Notes under the pieces: generated by a model
Databases searched by the model: none
Seen by the model: only the letters and a program-made list of their open reading frames with translations
What the model was told of the DNA's origin: nothing
Made by a program: the position numbers and the translations under genes
Part shown: one piece after another, positions 1 to 5,723 of the stretch
How positions within the stretch are numbered: position 1 is the stretch's first letter
How the letters are laid out: the number at the start of each line of letters is the position of its first letter
Assembly: GCA_001804345.1 (NCBI GenBank)
Contig: MHFU01000174.1
Location: 1-9,779, forward strand
Source: Omnitrophica bacterium RIFOXYB12_FULL_50_7
Lineage (GTDB): Bacteria; Omnitrophota; Omnitrophia; Omnitrophales; Aquincolibacteriaceae
DNA: 9,779 nt
Direction of reading: 5' to 3'

Positions 1-2
1 AT

Positions 3-1304
3 CTGGATTCGGTTGAAGATATCGGGAACCTGACGCCGGATCTCACGAACCAGCTTCCTTTCAAGAACGGGGTCACAGGCAAACTGGGCTATCACATCAA
101 TGAGCGGTTGCTTCCTTATGTGAAGGTTCAGGCTGCGATCAGCGGAAAGAACGACCAGCAGTTTGGCGGCGGCGTGCGTTATGAGATCATGAATAATCTT
201 TTTGCTTATCTGGAGGAGATGATCGGTCCTCTTGGGGATTCCACCTATTTTGGGTTTGAGCGCCAGCATGGGAACGGCGCCCGCAGCTACGCGAACATCC
301 GTTCCATCGATCGCGGGATCGGGGACAAGACGCTCGCGACGGCCATTGGGAATTCATTCGCCCTCACCGAAAAGTCGCGCATGTATTCCGAACGCGAATA
401 TTCTTCGTATCAAGGCAGCGACGGCTTTGCGGACATTCTGGGTTATGAAGGGAAGGCGGGAGACCATTGGGATTACGGGGCCAAGTACGAACGCCGTCAT
501 TTGCAGAATTCCAGCACGCGTTTGCTCGATCAGGCGGCCCAGGATTCTCTTGCCCGCGCCAATGATTTCAATACCGTCGGTGCGAACCTGGCTTACGCGA
601 GCGGCAAGAAACTCCGGGCGCGGACTTATTGGGAATTGCGCCGCGATCAGGACGCGCCGAAGCTAGGGCAGATCGTTACGCGCAATTCCCTGAGTTACCA
701 GATTACTGAAGATTGGGGTTTCCTTTCCTATTTCAATTATGGAGATACCCGGCAATACGATCCGGGCAACAACCCTGCGACCTTTGTGGAATGCAGCACG
801 GGGTTTGCCTATCGGCCCATTAAAAATGACAAGCTGAATTTATTGGCGCGTTATACTTACCTTAAGGACCTCGGCTCCGACCAGCAATACTATGGCACTC
901 AATATAACGGTTTCCAGTTCGATCAATCGGCTCATATTCTCGCGACCGATGTGGGTTATGACGTGAACCGTTATTTCGGGCTGGTCGAGAAATTGGCTTT
1001 CAAACGTTCTACGGTCAATACCTCCGCGGGGGATACGGTGTCCGTCAACACGTTCCTTACCGCGAACCGCATCAATTTCCACGTGACGCGCAAATGGGAC
1101 CTGGCTCTGGAATACCGGATCCTGATGCAATCGTCCGCGCTGGACACTTTGAAACAGGGCGCGCTGGTCGAGGTGGACCGCGAATTTTATGAATACGTGC
1201 GGCTCGGAGTAGGGTACAATTTTACCGACTTCAGTGATGATCTGCGCAACACGAACAGTTTCAAGAGTCACGGGCCGTTTGTGCGCATGACCGGAAAATT
1301 TTAA
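3..1304 (+). CDS. Outer-membrane beta-barrel protein, C-terminal part (5' end outside window)
   Basis: The reading frame is open from the first bases of the window, so this is the last 433 residues of a longer protein; the real start lies upstream. The visible part is a succession of short amphipathic stretches rich in Tyr, Phe, Arg and Asp, such as WDYGAKYERRHL, SLSYQITEDWGFLSYFNYGD and FEYVRLGVGYNF-like segments, separated by polar turns with Gly, Asn and Asp. This pattern fits antiparallel transmembrane beta strands. The protein ends in VRMTGKF; a C-terminal Phe preceded by alternating residues is the usual signal read by the BAM assembly machinery. The segment near GYNFTDFSDDL is the kind of terminal strand and turn seen at the end of large outer-membrane proteins of environmental Gram-negative bacteria. 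I infer an outer-membrane location, but no substrate or transport role can be read. No terminator with a T run follows; an inverted repeat begins 22 bp after the stop. Confidence 0.8.
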   Translation: MDSVEDIGNLTPDLTNQLPFKNGVTGKLGYHINERLLPYVKVQAAISGKNDQQFGGGVRYEIMNNLFAYLEEMIGPLGDSTYFGFERQHGNGARSYANIRSIDRGIGDKTLATAIGNSFALTEKSRMYSEREYSSYQGSDGFADILGYEGKAGDHWDYGAKYERRHLQNSSTRLLDQAAQDSLARANDFNTVGANLAYASGKKLRARTYWELRRDQDAPKLGQIVTRNSLSYQITEDWGFLSYFNYGDTRQYDPGNNPATFVECSTGFAYRPIKNDKLNLLARYTYLKDLGSDQQYYGTQYNGFQFDQSAHILATDVGYDVNRYFGLVEKLAFKRSTVNTSAGDTVSVNTFLTANRINFHVTRKWDLALEYRILMQSSALDTLKQGALVEVDREFYEYVRLGVGYNFTDFSDDLRNTNSFKSHGPFVRMTGKF

Positions 1305-1325
1305 CGGAATCTTTTCAAAATGAGC

Positions 1326-1372
1326 GTTGTCTTTAGAGGGCAGGCATTAAGTGCCTGTCCCCTAAAGACAAC
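1326..1372. repeat. Long imperfect inverted repeat (REP-like), 21-bp arms and 5-nt loop
   Basis: The arms are 1326-1346 and 1352-1372, with loop TTAAG at 1347-1351. The outer 11 bp (GTTGTCTTTAG / CTAAAGACAAC) pair perfectly. In the inner part one A-C mismatch and one G-T wobble interrupt otherwise full pairing, and the core is AGGCA..TGCCT. It fills most of the 95-bp gap between the beta-barrel gene and the next lipoprotein gene. No T run follows, so it is a poor intrinsic terminator; an RNA-processing or mRNA 3'-end stabilising role, as for REP elements, is possible. The CAGGCATTAAGTGCCTGTCCC core looks like the REP-type sequences linked with single-domain Y1 (TnpA_REP) transposases in uncultured bacteria, which is my recollection and not a search result. 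Confidence 0.75.
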
Positions 1373-1399
1373 GAAGAAGTTTCTTTAACGGGAGGATCT

Positions 1400-1825
1400 A
1401 TGAAAATTTTTTCAAAGTTTATTTTTATTCTGGTCCTCGGTCTGGGTCTTGCTGGATGCAATACCGTCGGGGAAGTCCTTCCGCCCAATGATGAAGTGCT
1501 CGTCTACAAGCTTCCGTACGATCTGACGTATCTTCGGACAATGGAGGCCCTGAATACTGTCGAGAACTGGGAGCTTGAGGAAACCGATAAGGAAAGAGGT
1601 ACGATCAGCGTAAGGGACACGAATTATAGCCGTCTGGATGACTCGGACCTGAGGGTCATCACATTCGTGGTCAAACGGGTGGATCGTGGGACCACGTCAG
1701 TTTCCATTAGTTCGGAAAATCCGAAGAGTCAAAAGGTCTTTGGCGGGAAAAAGCTTCTAGAAATCATTGGCGAAGCTTTGGGTCGCGAGATCGAGTCCTA
1801 TTCTCCATCAAAAATTAAAGGTTAA
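1400..1825 (+). CDS. Small predicted lipoprotein of unknown function
   Basis: This 141-residue protein starts at ATG 1400 behind GGGAGG (1390-1395, 4 nt spacing). Residues 1-20 form a lipoprotein signal peptide: Lys2 and Lys6, a hydrophobic core FIFILVLGLGL, then the lipobox LAGC with Cys20 as the lipidated residue. The mature part, about 120 residues, has alternating hydrophobic segments such as LRVITFVVKRV and TTSVSIS, suggesting a small alpha/beta periplasmic domain. It resembles the many short DUF3568-like lipoproteins of environmental bacteria, but I do not recognise the family with certainty. The last residues (SPSKIKG) are not native-looking: they are encoded by the left end of a dispersed repeat found again inside uvrA. 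The original C-terminus may therefore have been replaced. uvrA follows after 43 bp and may be co-transcribed. Confidence 0.8.
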   Translation: MKIFSKFIFILVLGLGLAGCNTVGEVLPPNDEVLVYKLPYDLTYLRTMEALNTVENWELEETDKERGTISVRDTNYSRLDDSDLRVITFVVKRVDRGTTSVSISSENPKSQKVFGGKKLLEIIGEALGREIESYSPSKIKG

Positions 1826-1860
1826 TAGCCTGCCTGTCGGACAGGCAGGGGCTAGTCCTG
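1794..1860 (+). repeat. Dispersed palindromic repeat, copy A (truncated, at the lipoprotein/uvrA junction)
   Basis: Compared with copies B and C inside uvrA, this copy holds the left module (AGTCC, then ATTCTCC to GGTTAAT) and the 21-bp palindrome at 1829-1849, whose 10-bp arms CCTGCCTGTC and GACAGGCAGG flank a single G. The shared GCTAGTCCTG follows, and similarity then stops. Copy A is 2 nt shorter than copy C in the A-rich stretch after CTCC. That indel puts the TAA of GGTTAAT in frame with the lipoprotein gene, giving the end SPSKIKG. The uvrA frame reads LKVN here, as in the other two copies. The palindrome lies wholly between the lipoprotein stop and the likely uvrA start. Confidence 0.85.
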
Positions 1861-1868
1861 ATTCTCCC

Positions 1869-4800
1869 TTGGATGCGATCCGTCTTCGTGGGGTTAAAAC
1901 CCACAACTTAAAGAATTTCGATCTCGAACTTCCTCACCGGAAACTCTATTGTATCACCGGTGTCTCCGGCTCCGGGAAATCCTCTCTGGCTTTCGACACG
2001 CTTTACGCCGAAGGCCAGCGCCGCTACATTGAATCCGTTTCTGCTTACGCGCGTCAGTTCCTCGAACGAATGGCCAAACCCGACATCGAGTCCGCCTCAG
2101 GCATTCCTCCGGCTTTGGCCATCCAGGCAAAGAACTCCATCACAAATGCCCGCTCGACCGTCGGGACCCAAACCGAGGTGAATGACCACCTGCGAGTTCT
2201 GTTTGCGCGAGCGGGACGTCTCAGATGTCCGGAATGTCAAACCCAAGTCGAAAAATATGACCCCTCCAAAGCGGCGGCGCATCTTGTCGCGGAATTCGCG
2301 GGCATGGAAGCGCGTATTGCTTTTCAATTGATGCTCGGGAAAATGCCCCGACCCCTCAAATATCTGCGTGAGAATCTGGAAGAACTGGAGCGGCAAGGTT
2401 TCAGCGGATTCTTTCATGGTGGCGCATGGCTTGACGCGGAGGCTCTCGTCAAGAAAAAGACTTCGCTGAACGAACTCCTGGTCAGCGTGGATTTGTTGAA
2501 GATCGGTCTTGAGAATAAGGAGCGGCTCACGGATTCTCTGGAGCAGGCATTCCGTTTGGGGCGCGGTGAGGTCCAAGTGTGGGTTGCCGGCAGGGTCCTG
2601 AAGTTTTCAGAAAAGCCCCGTTGTTTTTCGTGTGGCCGGGTTTTCCCGGAACCGTCGCCCAACCTTTTTTCTTTCAACAGTCCGCTCGGCGCGTGTCCCT
2701 CTTGTCAGGGATTCGGCCGTGTCATCACAGTCGATTGGGACCTCGTGGTGCCGGACGGCGCCAAGTCGATTCGTGACGGAGCTATCGAGCCCTGGACCAA
2801 GGCCAGCACTCGCTGGGAGCAGGGGCAGTTCCTCGATTTCTGCCAGCGTAAGCGCATTCCGATTCGGGTGCCATGGGCAAAACTCAAAGCAAGGTATCGC
2901 AAATGGATCCTCGAGGGTTATCCCGGCGATGATTTTGTGAGCGTTCGGGAGTTCTTTGAGTATATGAACAAAAGAACTTACAAGATGCACGTACGGATTT
3001 TCCTCAATCGCTATCGTGGCTACGCCCCCTGTAAGGCTTGCCACATGACGCGTCTCAAAACCGAGGCGCTTGATTTTCGTCTTGGACGGGAGACGCAAGC
3101 TCCCGCCGAAGACACATCGAATGAACAGCATTCGATGCTGATCCAGGGCAAGTCCCATTCTCCATCGAAAGAATTAAAGGTTAATGGCCTGCCTGCCGGA
3201 CAGGCAGGGGCTAGTCCCAATACCAATCAATTTTCACCGCGTGGAAATTGGGGCAATCCTGACTACCCTAAAGGAAAAGAAAATAAAAGTCAGGATAGTC
3301 CTGGCAACCTTTCAAGAAGTGAAAATGGTCCCAATACTATTCAATTTCCACACCGTGGAAATTGGGGCCATCCTAACTACCATAATGGGAAAGAAAATAA
3401 AAGTCAGGATGGAGGCCAGGGCAAGAACATTGCGGAGGTCCAGGCCCTGAGCATCGAAGAACTGCTCAGGTTTCTTGAGACGCTGGAACTTACTCCGGAA
3501 GAAAATGAAAAGGTGGAGCCGGTTCGGGTCGAGCTTCTCAACCGCGCGCGGTTCCTAAAAGATGTTGGCCTAGGGTATCTGACGCTCGATCGTATGTCCC
3601 GCACGCTTTCGGGAGGCGAGGTGGAACGTATCCATCTGGCGAGTTCGCTGGGGTCGGCTCTGGTAGACACGCTTTATGTGCTGGATGAACCCTCGATCGG
3701 ACTACATGAACGCGATAATCAGATGCTCATCGCGCTCTTGAGGAAGCTTCGCGATCTTGGGAATACAGTCGTGGTTGTCGAGCATGATCGGACCATGATC
3801 GGCGCCGCGGATTGCGTGATCGATCTGGGGCCCGCGGGAGGCGCAAAAGGGGGAGAGCTTCTTTTTCAGGGAAACGTGGAGGAACTCAAACGGTGTCCTC
3901 GTTCGGTCACGGGCGAATACCTGGCCGGCAAGCGGACAATCGTCCGAAAGGCCCGTCCGTCCGTAGCGGAAAGGCACAAGCCCCATTCTCCTTCAAAAGA
4001 ATTAAAGGTTAATGGGACTAGTCCTGGCAACCTTTCAGGAAAAGAAAATGGAGGCCAGGGCAAGATCACGGTTCGCGGTGCGAAGGCGCACAACTTAAAA
4101 GAGATCGATATCGACATTCCGCTCGGCAAATTTACGGCCCTGACCGGTGTCTCCGGTTCCGGGAAAAGCACGTTCCTTTATGAGATCCTCTACAACCATT
4201 TTCTCAAAGCCAAGGGTCGTCCAGTTTCTCAGGAGGAACTGGGTAGCGTGGAAAAAATTCGCGGTTTCGAACACCTGACGGATATGGTGCTGATCGACCA
4301 GTCACCTTTGGGGCGTTCGCCGCGTTCCAATCCTGCGACTTATATGAAAGCGTTTGAGGATATTCGCAAGATCTTCGCGGCGACGGCCGAGGCCCGGCGC
4401 GAAGGGTTTGATGCGGGGCATTTTTCGTTCAATGTCGAAAAGGGGCGCTGCCCTGTCTGCGAAGGCGATGGCGCGGTAAAAGTCGAGATGCATTTTCTCG
4501 CGGACATTTTCGTGCCGTGTGAAGAATGCCACGGAAAGCGTTTCAAGCCCGAGGTTCTCGAGATCCGGTATCAGGAGAAGAATATTGACCAGGTGCTCAA
4601 CATGACCGTGGACGAGGCTCTGGATTTTTTGCCAGCGAGCAAAAGCCTTTTCGAGAAGCTGTCTGTTCTCAAGAAGATCGGTCTGGGATATCTCAGGCTC
4701 GGGCAACCAACGCTTACGCTCTCGGGCGGGGAAGCTCAGCGACTCAAGCTCGCCTTTGAGCTTTCATCAGGGAGTTCCGGGCCTTCGCTTTATCTTCTGG

Positions 4801-5084
4801 ATGAGCCGACGACCGGGCTTCATGAGGACGATGTGCGTCATCTTATTCACGCTTTCGAGGAGCTTCTGGAGCGCGGCCATTCACTCCTTGTGATCGAGCA
4901 TCATTTGGGCGTGATTGGCCTAGCGGACCATGTGATCGACCTTGGGCCCGAAGGCGGCGACAAGGGCGGGGAGGTGGTGTATCAGGGGTCGGTGGATGGG
5001 CTTATGGAGTGTGAGAGGTCGTATACGGGGCGGTATCTTTCAAAATATCTTAGGGCAACGGTCAACGATCAACGTGCAACGTAA
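1869..5084 (+). CDS. uvrA: UvrA excinuclease ABC subunit A, enlarged by in-frame repeat insertions
   Basis: UvrA is the damage-sensing ATPase of nucleotide excision repair; it dimerises, binds DNA, and loads UvrB. The product is 1071 residues against about 940-960 for usual UvrA. Visible in order: Walker A GVSGSGKS (31-38), zinc finger C252/C255/C276/C279, ABC signature LSGGEVER (from 580), Walker B YVLDEPSIGL (about 603), second Walker A GVSGSGKS (760-767), zinc finger C861/C864/C884/C887, second signature LSGGEAQR (from 951) and Walker B LYLLDEPTTGL (from 974). Two hydrophilic insertions, about residues 429-519 and 705-732, are encoded by dispersed repeats, and the last nine residues come from a heptamer array; without them the length is normal. 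Start: TTG 1869 gives MDAIRLRGVKTHNLKN, matching the family N-terminus. An alternative TTG at 1767 would add 34 residues read partly through repeat copy A. Neither has a good Shine-Dalgarno sequence, so coupling to the lipoprotein gene is possible. The segment VSVREFFEYMNKRTYKMHVRIF suggests a divergent UvrA branch, possibly a second paralogue. Confidence 0.93.
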   Translation: MDAIRLRGVKTHNLKNFDLELPHRKLYCITGVSGSGKSSLAFDTLYAEGQRRYIESVSAYARQFLERMAKPDIESASGIPPALAIQAKNSITNARSTVGTQTEVNDHLRVLFARAGRLRCPECQTQVEKYDPSKAAAHLVAEFAGMEARIAFQLMLGKMPRPLKYLRENLEELERQGFSGFFHGGAWLDAEALVKKKTSLNELLVSVDLLKIGLENKERLTDSLEQAFRLGRGEVQVWVAGRVLKFSEKPRCFSCGRVFPEPSPNLFSFNSPLGACPSCQGFGRVITVDWDLVVPDGAKSIRDGAIEPWTKASTRWEQGQFLDFCQRKRIPIRVPWAKLKARYRKWILEGYPGDDFVSVREFFEYMNKRTYKMHVRIFLNRYRGYAPCKACHMTRLKTEALDFRLGRETQAPAEDTSNEQHSMLIQGKSHSPSKELKVNGLPAGQAGASPNTNQFSPRGNWGNPDYPKGKENKSQDSPGNLSRSENGPNTIQFPHRGNWGHPNYHNGKENKSQDGGQGKNIAEVQALSIEELLRFLETLELTPEENEKVEPVRVELLNRARFLKDVGLGYLTLDRMSRTLSGGEVERIHLASSLGSALVDTLYVLDEPSIGLHERDNQMLIALLRKLRDLGNTVVVVEHDRTMIGAADCVIDLGPAGGAKGGELLFQGNVEELKRCPRSVTGEYLAGKRTIVRKARPSVAERHKPHSPSKELKVNGTSPGNLSGKENGGQGKITVRGAKAHNLKEIDIDIPLGKFTALTGVSGSGKSTFLYEILYNHFLKAKGRPVSQEELGSVEKIRGFEHLTDMVLIDQSPLGRSPRSNPATYMKAFEDIRKIFAATAEARREGFDAGHFSFNVEKGRCPVCEGDGAVKVEMHFLADIFVPCEECHGKRFKPEVLEIRYQEKNIDQVLNMTVDEALDFLPASKSLFEKLSVLKKIGLGYLRLGQPTLTLSGGEAQRLKLAFELSSGSSGPSLYLLDEPTTGLHEDDVRHLIHAFEELLERGHSLLVIEHHLGVIGLADHVIDLGPEGGDKGGEVVYQGSVDGLMECERSYTGRYLSKYLRATVNDQRAT
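3087..3137 (+). repeat. Two small hairpins in the uvrA reading frame just before repeat copy B
   Basis: CGGGAG (3087-3092) pairs with CTCCCG (3100-3105) over a 7-nt loop. CATCGAATG (3115-3123) pairs perfectly with CATTCGATG (3129-3137) over the loop AACAG. The stretch encodes GRETQAPAEDTSNEQHSM, which I cannot match to usual UvrA sequence at this place. There the family normally passes in about ten residues from the TRLKTEAL-type segment to the KNIAEV-type segment. These hairpins may be the remains of an earlier insertion. Confidence 0.5.
3188..3208. repeat. 21-bp palindrome module nested in repeat copy B
   Basis: The arms CCTGCCTGCC and GACAGGCAGG flank a single G. One internal pair is C-A where copy A (1829-1849) has a perfect T-A pair. 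Copy C has the flanking sequence on both sides (TTAATGG and ACTAGTCC) but lacks exactly these 21 bp, so this is a separable module. It adds seven codons (LPAGQAG, with neighbouring G) without shifting the frame. Confidence 0.85.
3216..3410 (+). repeat. Pair of 81-bp hairpin modules in direct repeat (3216-3296 and 3330-3410)
   Basis: The two 81-bp units are about 88% identical by eye (ten differences) and 114 bp apart start to start, a multiple of three. Each contains two hairpins. The first is CAATTTTCAC/GTGGAAATTG (3228-3250) or CAATTTCCAC/GTGGAAATTG (3342-3364). The second is ATCCTGACT/AGTCAGGAT (3256-3296), matched by ATCCTAACT/AGTCAGGAT with one mismatch (3370-3410). The translations are parallel: PNT-QF--RGNWG-P-Y--GKENKSQD. 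Each unit is flanked by a 3-bp direct repeat when compared with copy C: AGT for the first and TGG for the second. Confidence 0.85.
3979..4064 (+). repeat. Dispersed palindromic repeat, copy C (short form, inserted in frame in uvrA)
   Basis: This is the short form of the element: left module, GGACTAGTCC (4015-4024, itself a 10-bp palindrome), spacer CTGGCAACCTTTCAGG and right end GGAGGCCAGGGCAAG. It lacks the 21-bp palindrome and both 81-bp modules of copy B. It lies in the linker between the two ATPase halves of UvrA, immediately before ITVRGAKAHNLKEIDI, and encodes HSPSKELKVNGTSPGNLSGK followed by ENGGQGK. The frame is the same as in copy B. The ends are weakly inverted (CCATTCTCCTT at 3983-3993 against AAAGAAAATGG at 4041-4051, 9 of 11 pairs). 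Confidence 0.88.
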
Positions 5085-5122
5085 TGCCGATCGTTGTCCG
5101 TTGACCGTTGTTCGTTGAACGG
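5056..5122. repeat. Head-to-head array of 7-bp repeats (CAACGNN)4 - spacer - (CGTTGNN)4
   Basis: Four exact-period units CAACGGT, CAACGAT, CAACGTG and CAACGTA (5056-5083) are followed by a short spacer (5084-5091), then the inverted units CGTTGTC, CGTTGAC, CGTTGTT and CGTTGAA (5092-5119) and CGG. The five-base core is invariant in all eight units while the two other bases vary freely, so the two arms pair core to core with mismatches between. The left arm overlaps the end of uvrA: it encodes the last nine residues ATVNDQRAT and supplies the TAA stop (5082-5084). The array could form a cruciform or an mRNA 3' hairpin, or bind a protein with 7-bp spacing. Confidence 0.88.
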
Positions 5123-5165
5123 AGCATCATTTGCTCTTTCCATTCGCATAAGGTATTCTTTACCT

Positions 5166-5636
5166 ATGAACAAAAACTCTCTGCTTTTCATCTTTGTGAG
5201 TGTTCTCGCAGGACTGAATCTCGGGACGGTCCGGAAGGCTGAGGATCCCATTCGGGATACACAGACCAATCCCATTCTTTATGAGCAGAAGAAGGAAGAA
5301 GAAAAGGACGGCAAAAAAGGTCCTCTGATGTATCACGTCAAAAACAATCCCCGGGAAGCTTTTTTTATCGATCCTCCGTTTGAGAAAGAAACAAAGAGTT
5401 CCTCTGAGGAGATCGTGACTGAGAATGCCCCTTCTTCTGAGGACACCGCAGGTTGGTGGGAGGAGCAATCCACCACTTCACAAGAGGTTCCTCCCGCTGA
5501 AACGGTCTCAGAACCTCTGCCGGAACCATTATCCGAAGAAGAAAAGGCCCGGGATCTTGAAGCTACGGAACAGCCCGAGGTTGTACCTGAAACTGAGAAG
5601 GCCCCTTCCGGTAAAGGGGATGATTCTTGGTGGTAA
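5166..5636 (+). CDS. Small acidic exported protein of unknown function
   Basis: This 156-residue protein starts at ATG 5166, chosen because it places a signal peptide at the N-terminus: MNKNSLLFIFVSVLAGLNLG, with likely cleavage near residues 20-26. A weak AAGG (5150-5153) lies 12 nt upstream. The mature part shows no globular core. It has a Lys/Glu run (41-51), a short mixed segment MYHVKNNPREAFFIDPPF (55-72), then a long Pro/Glu/Ser-rich acidic tail. Two tryptophan pairs stand out, W97-W98 in DTAGWWEEQ and W155-W156 at the very end (DDSWW). I do not recognise a family; a disordered periplasmic or surface linker protein is likely. The gene stands alone between two heptamer arrays, so it is probably an independent transcription unit or a readthrough target from uvrA. 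Confidence 0.7.
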   Translation: MNKNSLLFIFVSVLAGLNLGTVRKAEDPIRDTQTNPILYEQKKEEEKDGKKGPLMYHVKNNPREAFFIDPPFEKETKSSSEEIVTENAPSSEDTAGWWEEQSTTSQEVPPAETVSEPLPEPLSEEEKARDLEATEQPEVVPETEKAPSGKGDDSWW

Positions 5637-5647
5637 CTTAATACTCG

Positions 5648-5716
5648 GGGAACGCTGAGCGGGGAACGTTGAACGAAAAAGCTTTTATCGTTTCCCGTTA
5701 CCCGTTCCCCTTTCTC
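5648..5716. repeat. Second head-to-head array of 7-bp repeats, different sequence
   Basis: The left units are GGGAACG, CTGAGCG, GGGAACG and TTGAACG (5648-5675). A 13-bp centre (5676-5688) contains AAAAGCTTTT, and the right units are CGTTTCC, CGTTACC and CGTTCCC (5689-5709), with a decayed CTTTCTC (5710-5716). The period is exactly 7 bp on both arms, and the units are built around AACG/CGTT as in the array at 5056-5122, although the remaining bases differ. The arms can pair over more than 20 bp with mismatches. It lies 11 bp after the stop of the acidic protein gene and upstream of the promoter for the protease, and could serve as a 3' hairpin. Confidence 0.8.
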
Positions 5717-5723
5717 ATAAAAC

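Larger units (their letters stand above)
3151..3425 (+). repeat. Dispersed palindromic repeat, copy B (long form, inserted in frame in uvrA)
   Basis: This copy is the long form of the element. It contains the left module (to GGTTAATGG), a 21-bp palindrome (3188-3208), an 81-bp hairpin module (3216-3296), a 33-bp spacer containing AGTCCTGGCAACCTTTCA (3297-3329), a second 81-bp module (3330-3410) and the right end GGAGGCCAGGGCAAG. CCAGGGCAAG occurs at both edges (3143-3152 and 3416-3425), 273 bp apart, so removing one period restores a normal-looking IQGKNIAEV in UvrA. This could be a target duplication, but copy C carries the same right end, so the 10-mer may belong to the element. The encoded peptide is polar, rich in Asn, Gly, Ser, Pro and Lys, and has no stop codon. 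Confidence 0.9.

Noticed and set aside
840..1271. Open minus-strand frame of 143 codons opposite the beta-barrel gene
   Set aside because: The plus frame has a coherent beta-barrel protein pattern and a proper C-terminus; the minus frame has no recognisable domain or ribosome site and is a shadow.
1767..1868. TTG 1767 as the uvrA start
   Set aside because: It has no Shine-Dalgarno sequence, overlaps the lipoprotein gene by 59 nt and adds residues read from repeat DNA. TTG 1869 matches the family N-terminus better, though its ribosome site is also weak.
2607..3158. Long minus-strand frame of 183 codons opposite uvrA
   Set aside because: It lies entirely opposite conserved UvrA zinc-finger and ATPase sequence; no domain or start signal supports it.
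3143..3425. CCAGGGCAAG at both ends of copy B as a proven 10-bp target duplication
   Set aside because: The same right end (GGAGGCCAGGGCAAG) closes copy C, where the left flank differs, so the sequence may belong to the element. Left as a possibility only.
5056..5122. CRISPR array
   Set aside because: The units are 7 bp with 2-bp variable parts and switch orientation half-way; there are no 20-40-bp repeats or spacers and no cas genes.
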